NCBI GenBank assembly: GCA_010015675.1
Contig: ML976977.1
Coordinates: forward strand, 1,531,606 to 1,555,725
Source of the DNA: Byssothecium circinans
Taxonomy: Eukaryota; Ascomycota; Dothideomycetes; Pleosporales; Massarinaceae
Direction of reading: 5' to 3'
Length of the DNA stretch: 24,120 nt
The notes under the pieces were generated by a model. It searched no databases, was not told the origin of the DNA, and saw nothing but the letters and a program-made list of their open reading frames with translations. Shown piece by piece: positions 1-7,894 of the stretch. Position 1 is the stretch's first letter. Each line of letters starts with the position of its first letter. Position numbers and translations under genes: made by a program.

Positions 1-244
1 TGAGATACAAGGGATTAAAGTTGAGGGTGAAATCAGCTGAAACAGAGTGGGGTGCGCGTTGGCCGAAACCGCGCGTTGGCTGACTAAACACGGTAATGAA
101 TGGAGGTCGGCGTTTGGGAATGAGGTGGGTCGACGTGCGACGCAGAAGCATGGTCCGGGTTAAAAGAAGAAAAAGCATGGTCATCCCCATCCTAGCCACC
201 ACGACCATGCCCATCGATCATTCCCGCTTGAGTTCAGCAAGCGC

Positions 245-631
245 ATGTTCCCCTTCGTTACCAACCGACGAGAGGTGGCTGTGTCCAGGATTGACATTTT
301 CATCGACTCAGACAAGCCGTGCAAGATTGGAGAGCATTTCCACGGGTGCTTCATGCCGCGGGGAGGATGCAAAGATGACTTGAAGACTTTTGAGCTAACG
401 TCGTCTTGTCACACCCCCGGGTTCTTCCACGGCGTTTTGCAAGGAGTGCAGTTCGGGTCTCTGCATAGCGACAGGAGTGAAAGGTTCGGGCACTCGGAGT
501 TCCCTGAGGCTCTGAGCGCTGCAAATGTGCGACAGGTATGTCTTTTGTGCTACTATGATGCTGTTGACAGTAGACTGCTGCTGAGGGACGTATCATTGCG
601 CCAGCTTATTTGTATTGTTCGATCCTTCTGA
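245..631 (+). CDS. Small hypothetical ORF, doubtful
   Basis: An ATG-initiated 128-codon open frame. I recognise no family. The first 97 residues look moderately protein-like, with four cysteines between about residues 26 and 55 and no signal peptide. A good donor (CAG then GTATGT, GT at 536) follows codon 97. The nearest acceptor, TTGACAG at about 573, would give an intron of only about 38 bases and put a TAG next. The product is therefore either about 97 residues (spliced) or 128 (unspliced). It may be chance, since antisense frames are open over the same stretch. Confidence 0.2.
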   Translation: MFPFVTNRREVAVSRIDIFIDSDKPCKIGEHFHGCFMPRGGCKDDLKTFELTSSCHTPGFFHGVLQGVQFGSLHSDRSERFGHSEFPEALSAANVRQVCLLCYYDAVDSRLLLRDVSLRQLICIVRSF

Positions 632-1149
632 ATCCACAAATGATAAGCTTTGCTTTGCTCGTCGTTGAAATTCCTGGCTCCAACCGTGGTTGAATGGGGA
701 GGTGATGGGATGATCGTATGCGCACTATCTGTGGGCTGTGAAGCGTGGTGGGTTAGTGATTCTAGGTGTAGCATGGTGCCAAGAGTAGTTCTGTTGCGCA
801 GGGCGTTATCGATACCTCTTGTTCGATTAAGAACCCTTTCTAGCCTTTTGAGAATTCTATACAGAGGGCGGACTATATATAGTGACCTCAAGAATAGACC
901 CCGCAAACCTCTTGTTAAACACCGTAGAACCGTCGAGGTTCGAGGGGGCCTCGTTCCGTTGAAATGCTGGAGAATTGCAAGTTTTGGGTGGAGTGGACGC
1001 GATCGAAAAGAAATAGAATAGCTATATTACAGATGACTCAAAGGCTAATCGTATATCCAGCCGGGTATCGTGTTTCCTCATTCATCCTTACGGGTCATCA
1101 ATCATGCGGCGTCGGGTCGGTGGAGCCGCTTGCGATCCGCGACGAAGTG
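632..1149. other. Intergenic stretch, 3' side of the PNGase-fusion gene
   Basis: About 520 bases before the minus-strand stop at 1150. It presumably holds that gene's 3' untranslated region and terminator. Open frames on both strands here are short and resemble nothing known. A small perfect 5-bp stem (CGAGG...CCTCG, about 935-954) is visible but not otherwise supported as an RNA. Confidence 0.4.
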
Positions 1150-3606
1150 TTATTGCCCCTGTCCACTTTCACCCCTCGCCCTGATCCATTCAGCGGTACC
1201 ACTGAGTCGGCCCTCCCCGAGCTTATCCTCGTCCACCCTCGCGGCACGAGTTCTACCCTCCCGAATGTCTTGTGGTGATAGCTTTGAGAGCCCCCTCGCA
1301 ATAGCAGCGATGATATAGCCTCTCAACTCCTTCTGCTCTCTCATGTCTTCTCCCTGGAGACCGAACTGGTCCTTTCTGCTGACTTTCTCCCGACGTAACA
1401 GCTTTATCTCGTCCATGATATGAAGCAGTACAGACTCCGGGGCGCGGTTGCGTTCAGCTGCCGATTTTGAGGATCGTACATAGCGCCGCGTAACGTCGGT
1501 AGCACCGTCAACAGAGAATGCTATGCAATACGTTAACTTTTTTCCCATTCCTGCTCGAGTTGTTAGCTTATTCCTTGATAGATAGGGGAATGTGAGGGGT
1601 ATATCGGGCTTGTTCAACTTACCTTCAGTATACAAGCGAGGTTTATCCCACGCCTCCTCACAGGGATCTACGTGAACCCACCGCTTTCTGTGCACAGAGT
1701 ACGTCTCAAGCCAGGTGTGATCCTCAGCGTTCCATATCCAACGAACTCTGCATCCTATCGCACGAAGCAGCATGCCGAAACAATTTACCCATTCCCCGCA
1801 GCGGCCTCGACGTGTTTGCAGGAGGACGGATGCGTCGGTATACCGTGGGTAGCGCTCGTATGCCCCACACGATTCGGCCGAGCACTTGTATAGTTCAACC
1901 TGATATCCACCTCGTGCTTGCTCATCGGGCAGAGGTGCTGCCATTCCCACGCCGATGGTTGGGCTGTGACAGCGACTACATGGCGGATTGTTCACCCATG
2001 TGAAAAAGCTACGCTTGAACCAGCGAAGCATCGCTCTAACGACACAGTCTTGGTATCCCCAAGCAGCTTTCAATCCAAGGCTTTCCGCTTTCCCTTGGAG
2101 TACGAGGGATTCTTCTTCTGCTTCATCGTATATCTGCTCCAGAGGGACTACCTGCAAAGCCTCGTCGAGCAAGCCTAGGTTCTCCCATCTCATTGGAAGA
2201 TTGGCAAGGCTATGCATCATGGCTCTGAACCTAATGGATTTCCCGTCTTGGGGTGGGATAGGAATGAGTGGTAGGTTGCGTACGGCGGAGTAAGATGGCA
2301 GAGTATGCATTCCGTCTAAATTTGAGTCGCTTGGGCGTGACTGCGGCCCAGAAGGACTGACATTGCTGTTGAGGCCATCCACTTGGATGGTTGTCGAGTG
2401 TGCTTTGACGGTCCTGGCCACATGGCGGATCCCCGGGCGTTGCGAAAGCGTTTCCATACGCTTCGTGCTCAATACCTCCCGGAATCGCATGGTGAGTTCG
2501 CCGGCTGCGGAATCCCAATCGGTGTCCGTTGATAGCAAACTCCACTCTTCGTCTAATCGAGGGTTAGTGGCTTCCATCTCGGCTTGCATATTTGATGTAT
2601 GTGAACCAGGTTTTCGTAGCCCGAGTGTCGGATTGTTTTCTAGAGTCTGGTTTACGCCATTGGCATGGTCGATAGGCGGCTCCGCTGGTCTCATGGGATT
2701 GTGAGTATTCGACTTGGAGTATTGGGGTGGTTCGTTTGGTTTGTTTTCCGATATGGGTGATGTATTTTGCGAATTTGAATCGATGGGCTTGGTAGTATCC
2801 GGATTGGTCGCCTTCGAAGACTGGGTGATGTCCACTCTTTCAGTTCCTGACACTACTCTCGGCCGCTGACCTAACCTCCGCTGGATGTCATCGAAAACTT
2901 GACCCGAGGGGACGATATACGCCATTCCAGAGCCAGGAGAACCAGCGACGATATGACCATGCAGAAGCCCGGACTCCAGGCCAACAACCCAACCTCCGCT
3001 ATCGCCTTTTTCTAGGATCGCCTCAAGACGCACCGTGTAGACCTCTTGGTGTATTTTGGAGTTCGGTAGTCGCATATACGAAGGCGTCTGTGATAGCCAT
3101 CCTTCGACTCGACCTCCGGAGGCAATGCGGGAAAAGATTCGGAGATCCCCTGAGCTTGAGGGGGTAAGAGAGCCGTTCGGAGAGCTTTTCGGTAGAGCCT
3201 CTCCTTCCGGCGCCGAAAGGAAGGCAGGGGGGATATCTAGCAATGCGTAATCAAGCTCTGGGCGGGGTCCATCCAAGGAGGACAGGGCCAAATCTCCTGC
3301 CACAGATGACAATGTCACGAGATCGGAACCAACGCGGTCTGGTCCCTCCAGGACTTGATTCGTTGTATGATTCAGCTCATCGACATCCACCCATGAGTCT
3401 GTACTTGATGAACGCGAGACGGTTGGGGAAGAGCAGCGGGAATCGGCCTGTCCTCGTGAAGACACGGATCCCCTACTTGTGATGTCTGCCTCTTCCTCGT
3501 CAGATTCGTCATCCATCTCGCTATCAGAGAAAAGAAGATCCTCCTCATTAGGTTTAGTTAGCGCAGGCAGATCATTGTCTTCGTTAAGAGCATGAGCTGC
3601 CGTCAT
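1150..3606 (-). CDS. Trypsin-like serine-peptidase segment fused to peptide:N-glycanase (Png1-like)
   Basis: One open frame of 818 codons, or 794 after removing an intron at 1551-1622 (GTAAGT donor, GCTAAC branch site, GCAG acceptor; 72 bases, no stop, in frame). Numbering from the ATG at 3606, a chymotrypsin-fold triad is visible: His5 in MTAAHA, Asp119 in LDYALLDI, Ser203 in GDSGGW, followed by the fungal-family block LLHGHIVAG...AYIVPSGQVFDDI. A low-complexity linker (about 250-365) follows, then a Png1 domain. That domain has its N-terminal helix (MRFREVLSTKRMETLSQRP), the region LGLLDEALQVVPLEQIYDEA, four zinc-type cysteines (543, 546, 575, 580), and the transglutaminase-like triad Cys603 (RRGRCGEW), His630 (EDHTW) and Asp647 (HVDPCE). 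Png1 removes N-glycans from misfolded glycoproteins in the cytosol. The peptidase substrate is unknown. The ATG at 3606 directly follows an in-frame TAG, so this start may be secondary; see the upstream fragment. Fusion of the two domains is seen in the sequence; its function is inference. Confidence 0.85.
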   Translation of the reverse strand: MTAAHALNEDNDLPALTKPNEEDLLFSDSEMDDESDEEEADITSRGSVSSRGQADSRCSSPTVSRSSSTDSWVDVDELNHTTNQVLEGPDRVGSDLVTLSSVAGDLALSSLDGPRPELDYALLDIPPAFLSAPEGEALPKSSPNGSLTPSSSGDLRIFSRIASGGRVEGWLSQTPSYMRLPNSKIHQEVYTVRLEAILEKGDSGGWVVGLESGLLHGHIVAGSPGSGMAYIVPSGQVFDDIQRRLGQRPRVVSGTERVDITQSSKATNPDTTKPIDSNSQNTSPISENKPNEPPQYSKSNTHNPMRPAEPPIDHANGVNQTLENNPTLGLRKPGSHTSNMQAEMEATNPRLDEEWSLLSTDTDWDSAAGELTMRFREVLSTKRMETLSQRPGIRHVARTVKAHSTTIQVDGLNSNVSPSGPQSRPSDSNLDGMHTLPSYSAVRNLPLIPIPPQDGKSIRFRAMMHSLANLPMRWENLGLLDEALQVVPLEQIYDEAEEESLVLQGKAESLGLKAAWGYQDCVVRAMLRWFKRSFFTWVNNPPCSRCHSPTIGVGMAAPLPDEQARGGYQVELYKCSAESCGAYERYPRYTDASVLLQTRRGRCGEWVNCFGMLLRAIGCRVRWIWNAEDHTWLETYSVHRKRWVHVDPCEEAWDKPRLYTEGKLNKPDIPLTFPYLSRNKLTTRAGMGKKLTYCIAFSVDGATDVTRRYVRSSKSAAERNRAPESVLLHIMDEIKLLRREKVSRKDQFGLQGEDMREQKELRGYIIAAIARGLSKLSPQDIREGRTRAARVDEDKLGEGRLSGTAEWIRARGESGQGQ

Positions 3607-4116
3607 CTAGTAGTACTTTTGGCCGACTCTTACGACACCGCCCAATGTAGCTTTCCTCGCGCGTGCATCCTGATGCCTTGACTTGACCAATAACTGGGTG
3701 CCGGGGGCGATTTGATCAGAGACAGAGAAGATCAAAGGCTTGTTCTGCGTCAAAGGCATCTTCCGGTCGCTCGGTTCTATTTGTGATGCCATGAGCGTGG
3801 GGTCACTCCCTTCAGCCTGCGATGCTAATAGGACGAGTTGGTTGTAGTCGGGTGCTCGTGGAAGATGCTTGAGTGCAATGCCTGGATATGCGGCCGTAAT
3901 CCCGCTCTGCCTCACCGTGTTCCTCACTTCTTTGCGCTGTGCCACTTCGTCGCAACAGAAGATGATGTTTGGCGTCGCAGAATCAGGCGTATTTCCAACC
4001 ATGTAGATGCTCCACGTGACGCAAACTGGCAGCGGTTCAGAAAAGTCGTCGAGATATCTCTTAATTTCGTCGCCCAAAGTCACAAACACCGCTCTGGCCG
4101 GCCCGATCGCCTCCTA
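3607..4116 (-). pseudogene. Upstream half of the trypsin-like family protein, cut off by an in-frame TAG
   Basis: This stretch is open from just after a TAG at 4116-4114 to a TAG at 3609-3607, in the same frame as the serine-peptidase/PNGase ORF that starts at the next codon. The peptide (segments VFVTLGDEIKRYLDDF, PVCVTWSIYMVGNTPDSATP, RKEVRNTVRQSGI, YPGIAL, then ATLGGVVRVGQKYY) matches, from memory, the N-terminal half of a large fungal family. In that family the last segment runs straight into the catalytic-His motif, which here is MTAAHA just after the TAG. No ATG supports an independent start at 4089, where the codon is GTG. The simplest reading is a nonsense mutation in an ancestral longer gene. 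Stop readthrough, reinitiation at the adjacent ATG and sequencing error remain possible. TTATAG at 4119-4114, with GGCTTAAC just upstream, could be a splice acceptor bringing in an earlier exon. Confidence 0.65.
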
Positions 4117-4137
4117 TAACGTTAAGCCACAAGGTCA

Positions 4138-4212
4138 GCGCAGCTCCGCAATGTGAGGGATTGTCTCTTTGAACTTAGTGCCAGTGCCGTAAAGTAGCAC
4201 CCAGGTGGTCGT
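4138..4212 (-). pseudogene. Possible further upstream coding remnant of the trypsin-like gene
   Basis: A 25-codon stretch between two same-frame stops (TAG at 4215-4213, TGA at 4137-4135). It reads as a plausible peptide (TTTWVLLYGTGTKFKETIPH and a few more residues) in exactly the frame of the downstream fragment. Only 24 bases with two stops separate it from the next open part, too short for an intron. It is either a decayed exon or part of a longer intron ending at 4114. Family membership here is inference. Confidence 0.3.
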
Positions 4213-4215
4213 CTA

Positions 4216-5023
4216 GCACAGATGCAACATGTCTTGAAGAGATGCATAAAACGTAGCTAAGACACCACCTGAGGAACTGACTTCTAGAACAAGCATTGAG
4301 CTCGGAGCCTAGGCTAACGCACCCAACAACTCTCTTTTCCGATCTTGACAATGAAACGACCGACTGAAGCTTCAGGGTTCGGCCAGCAGGATTTGAGTGT
4401 GCTTCTTCCTTCTGTTGCACGTGAAGCAACTCTGCTTCTCCGAATACGAGCCAAAGCGTTCATCGCGCCAGTGTTCGACTTCGTTAGAGGGGCGATGAAA
4501 GAAAGAGACATCAACCCAGAGTCCGTGGACGCCTCAATGACCGAGTGTCGATGAGTTTTGAGCTTCGCCAGCACACAGAGGCATCTTGGGGTTTTTAATC
4601 TAGACTTCAGCTGTGCTCTTCAGTCTGGTGGTGGCAGTGTGGCCAGTGATCGTCATGGACGGGCCTTGGCCATGGGTTCGGTTAATAATGATTTTCGCCT
4701 AACGTTAATTGGCTCTGCTATTTAACGCCATACTATTACTAGCTAGCTGATTACTTATATAGGCTAGACAAGACGCTGGCCCAAGCCCAGTCCAGGCCCG
4801 ATCCATCCGTGACGTCCGCTGAGTGTGGCTGATAGCTGCAGACGCGTTACCGTGCAGGCTGCGCCCACGAGAACTGGGACCCCGGCGTGCCCGGATACTG
4901 GGGCAGACATAGGAAGAATGCCATCTTGGGGTGTTCGTCAGAGAACAAAAAGCACTACTCTGGCTCGAAAGGTTCGTGTGGAGATAATTCTCTCTATGTG
5001 TCTTTCCCCAAAACGCACGGTCC
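4216..5023. other. Intergenic region with TA-rich repeat relic
   Basis: Between the divergent minus-strand peptidase/PNGase locus and the plus-strand gene at 5024. Several short frames are open on both strands (for example 4314-4574 minus, whose first codon is GTG), but none is recognised. The part from about 4685 to 4770 is TA-rich (TTAATAATG, TATTTAACG, ACTTATATAGG) and is followed by GCCCAAGCCCAGT at 4779-4791, which recurs inverted at 6420-6432. This looks like an eroded mobile-element end. The remainder presumably holds promoters of the flanking genes. Confidence 0.4.
4779..4791 (+). repeat. 13-base repeat, left copy (inverted partner at 6420-6432)
   Basis: GCCCAAGCCCAGT. Its exact reverse complement lies at 6420-6432, on the other side of the 362-codon gene. 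Both copies sit beside TA-rich sequence. A 13-base match could be coincidental in a GC-rich motif of low complexity, but the paired context suggests related repeat ends. Confidence 0.45.
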
Positions 5024-6112
5024 ATGATGACCTCCCTTGATGGCCCACTTCTCGACACGCCGCTTCCCCTCTCTACCGAGAACGCCATCATCGATTGCTG
5101 CTGGGGTCGCACTCCCAGCCTTAACCAGCACAATGACCTTCGGGCTTATTGGAATATCTACACAAAAGAATGCGAGAATGCCTTGCACGATGGGGGCAGA
5201 CATACAGCGGTCCGCACGCATCGGGACACCCTCGACATCGTCAAACTGCTAAAAGATGATATGCCACGCGATGAAATCCGAAGATCTTTACGGTCGAAGC
5301 TTTCGAAGACCTATCAAAATGAAGATGAGCTTCTCGGCAGCTCCATTGACCTTGCGGCCCGGCTTTTATTAATGGTCGACTTCGGCAACCTCCCGTACGG
5401 GTTTTCCGGAAGACGACAGCTCCATTGGGACCAAGGTTGTTTGAGGGACTATCTCGAGTCCTATTTTCGTACTCCTCCAGCCCTAGGCCACGAACGCGTC
5501 AGAATTGAGCGAGTCTTCAATGCGCGGAACCTGGGTCGAATGGCTGGTGTTGAGATTATCCCAACAGATAATCTGGTCGACCACATGCGTCTTACAGATG
5601 ACGATACCAAGGTCTACATATTCAATCATGCTTCATTTCTGAAATTGCAGAGCAAGAAGTACGCATTGACACTCCCTCAAGCTCTCATTACCTTCAAGGC
5701 TAACATAAGTAGCACCATCCTTCCAGCTGGTCTCCTAGACGAGACTCTCCGCACGCTAGCTCTTCTCTTCCCTCAATCCGATCCTCTCACAAGGAAGTGG
5801 TTCCGTCAACTTCCTCCACCCTTCCTCCTCGATCCACAGTTGATACAGTGCGGCCACCTGAAGACCGACGACCGACAAATCGAACGCTTTACGTTTTGGC
5901 ACGACCGCATAGTGACGCTGAAACAAATCTTCGACGAGGCCACGCCACGTACCATCTCACAGTGGTGGTACGATAGGCGGAATGGGGTTCAATGGTACAC
6001 CTTCTGGGTCGCTATCCTGGTGTTGAGTCTGACATTGTTGTTTGGATTGATACAATGCATCGAGGGCGCCATGCAAGTCTACGGCACATTTCATCCAGCG
6101 AAGGGGGGATGA
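5024..6112 (+). CDS. Hypothetical fungal protein with C-terminal membrane anchor
   Basis: A single-exon frame of 362 residues starting at tandem ATGs (5024 and 5027). Most of the protein is predicted soluble and helical. Near the end a conserved-looking block, IERFTFWHDRIVTLKQIFDE, is followed by QWWYDRRNGVQWYTFW, which leads into one hydrophobic helix (about residues 324-344, WVAILVLSLTLLFGLIQC) and a short tail. From memory this arrangement belongs to an expanded family of uncharacterised proteins in Pezizomycotina; no catalytic motif is visible. The anchor implies a tail-anchored protein with the bulk in the cytosol, though topology is inferred. The gene stands alone, with TA-rich relics and inverted 13-base repeats on both sides. 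No frameshift or stop is seen, so it appears intact. Confidence 0.85.
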   Translation: MMTSLDGPLLDTPLPLSTENAIIDCCWGRTPSLNQHNDLRAYWNIYTKECENALHDGGRHTAVRTHRDTLDIVKLLKDDMPRDEIRRSLRSKLSKTYQNEDELLGSSIDLAARLLLMVDFGNLPYGFSGRRQLHWDQGCLRDYLESYFRTPPALGHERVRIERVFNARNLGRMAGVEIIPTDNLVDHMRLTDDDTKVYIFNHASFLKLQSKKYALTLPQALITFKANISSTILPAGLLDETLRTLALLFPQSDPLTRKWFRQLPPPFLLDPQLIQCGHLKTDDRQIERFTFWHDRIVTLKQIFDEATPRTISQWWYDRRNGVQWYTFWVAILVLSLTLLFGLIQCIEGAMQVYGTFHPAKGG

Positions 6113-6419
6113 TGTATCACACGGTCCAGCATTTCTCTTGTCAATCCACCGGACCATCCAGAGACAAATCGACCAACGGCTGAGATGATAGACCGACCGT
6201 TCGAAAAAGGCGGAGACGGTGGTGACTCGGAAGGCTAGACACGCAAGTTTGAAGCCAAGGGAATTCAGGGACTCCTCTTACGACTGGCCTCGTCGATGGC
6301 GCTGTCGATATATGGCATAAAATCTTCCTTCACCCACGTCTAGCATCTAATCGTAGTCCATCTGTCTTAGGGCGACTTGCAGAGCAATCCTCTAAGAAGT
6401 TGCTAGATAGACTTAGTGT

Positions 6420-6444
6420 ACTGGGCTTGGGCTTCGCCCAAGCC
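6420..6444 (-). repeat. 13-base repeat, right copy, merging with a 9-bp hairpin
   Basis: ACTGGGCTTGGGC at 6420-6432 is the exact reverse complement of 4779-4791. Its last nine bases, GGCTTGGGC (6424-6432), pair perfectly with GCCCAAGCC (6436-6444) across a TTC loop. The hairpin lies about 0.3 kb past the stop at 6112, so it is more likely a repeat end than a terminator. Confidence 0.5.
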
Positions 6445-6508
6445 TACTAGCTTGCCAAACAGGCCCAGCAGTATATAGGGGCCGTAACGGGCCCGCATCC
6501 TTCTCACC

Positions 6509-6632
6509 TCTATAAATATTATATTTCTATTAACGCTTATTATAGTTCTACTCTAGGGCTAGTCTATAATATTAATATTTACCCTTCTATAAGAAAATTC
6601 TCTATGTTAAATTTAAGATAGATAGCATTAAG
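6509..6632. repeat. TA-rich block, probable RIP-degraded repeat relic
   Basis: Dense TA dinucleotides (TATAAATATTATATTTC, CTATAATATTAATATTTACC, TTAAATTTAAGATAGATAG) with few CA or TG steps. This is the composition left by RIP, a fungal defence that turns C to T in duplicated DNA, mainly at CpA. It borders the hairpin/repeat at 6420-6444. No coding remnant can be read. The RIP attribution is inference from composition by eye. Confidence 0.45.
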
Positions 6633-7894
6633 TAGGCCAGCGTGGGCAACACTAAAGGCAGCTGGGACCGACGGTCAGACTTATATATGGAACAGGCGTG
6701 CAGTTCTGTTTCAACTCAAGAAAGTGAGAGTATTTTTATTTTCTTTCGAAAGGATCGTCCTCCCAGTAAAAAGGAGCTAAGCACAGGGTTGGAAAAGTTG
6801 TCAAGGAGAAAACACGGATAGAATTCTCAACGATCGAACTCATTAGGAAGACTTCTCATACGAATCCTACCAGCATAGGCATTACAATCGTGAGTGCATC
6901 TCCAATGAGCTGGGACTTGTTCCCCTACGGTTCTTATTAATCGAAAGGGCTTATTGATTTCTCGCCTCTGCTCTAATACTAATTCCCGCTGTGTCTCACA
7001 CTTGCTAAATACTATATTAACCCACTTCTAATTTATCCCAAAACAGGCAACACAGTCAGGAAGTACTCTAAATGAGCATCACAACAATTGTGGGAAGTAA
7101 TTGAATTATCCTAGTTCTCTGAAATACTGCACAGATTGTCAAAGAGGGGCGTTTGTTGACGTTTTGATGGTCGTTGATTGTCAAACAGTTCCTCAGGCGA
7201 GTGCCATACGCTACGCTCAATTCAATACAACCATGAATATCCTAACACAACAATACTGCAAAGAGGATTCATGACGTACCCTGACACCTCATTGAAGGGT
7301 TCTAGCTGCCCATAGGGCAAACTGCTATAATTTTGCCTGAGTGACTTCCCTTGATCTTTATGCATTAACAAATACAGGCCCTATACACGTAGCCATATGC
7401 GACGTAGACTTCACATGAACCGGGAACATATACCCTCAACGTGAAATAATTTATAGCCAAGATAAAGGGTTGTATCATTAAACTAAGATGCAAATACGCA
7501 ATGCAATGCTTAATAACGAAAGTACGCGGCGCAGAAACGCGCCGTCTAGGGTATCGTGATAATTGATGTACAAGGAAAAAACGCCGCATAATGAGTGAAT
7601 GTCGTCAGGGTCGGTACTCGAGAAACAACGTACTGTCAAAAACAATGCTGAATGGAAAGCCGAAATGAATCAACGGAGCCGGAAGCTAAGCGAAGAGCCG
7701 CAGTGAGGATGGCAACGAAAGATGCAGCGGCAGCGACACACCAGAAGACGAAAGATACCGGCGCATCGCCCAGACGAGCGCTTGTTCAAGTATCTCCATC
7801 CCAAAGGTTCATCGCTACGACGAAGTCAGCAATCATCCTTGCATCCCACTACTAGAGAGGAAAGAGGCTTACTCACCGCACAGCCAACTCCCTC

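Larger units (their letters stand above)
6113..7894. other. Gene-poor, AT-rich interval
   Basis: About 1.8 kb without a convincing gene. It contains the 3' flank of the preceding gene, a hairpin and repeat motif near 6420-6444, and a strongly TA-rich block at 6509-6632. The rest is ordinary noncoding sequence up to the 3' end of the minus-strand gene ending at 7895. Open frames at 7365-7589 (minus) and 7652-7855 (plus) are short and have no recognisable features. Confidence 0.5.

Noticed and set aside
3607..3645. Possible tiny intron (GTAAGAG ... TACTACTAG) that would remove the TAG before MTAAHA.
   Set aside because: The donor-acceptor distance is about 27 bases, well below workable fungal introns, and removal would delete conserved family residues (VRVGQKYY).
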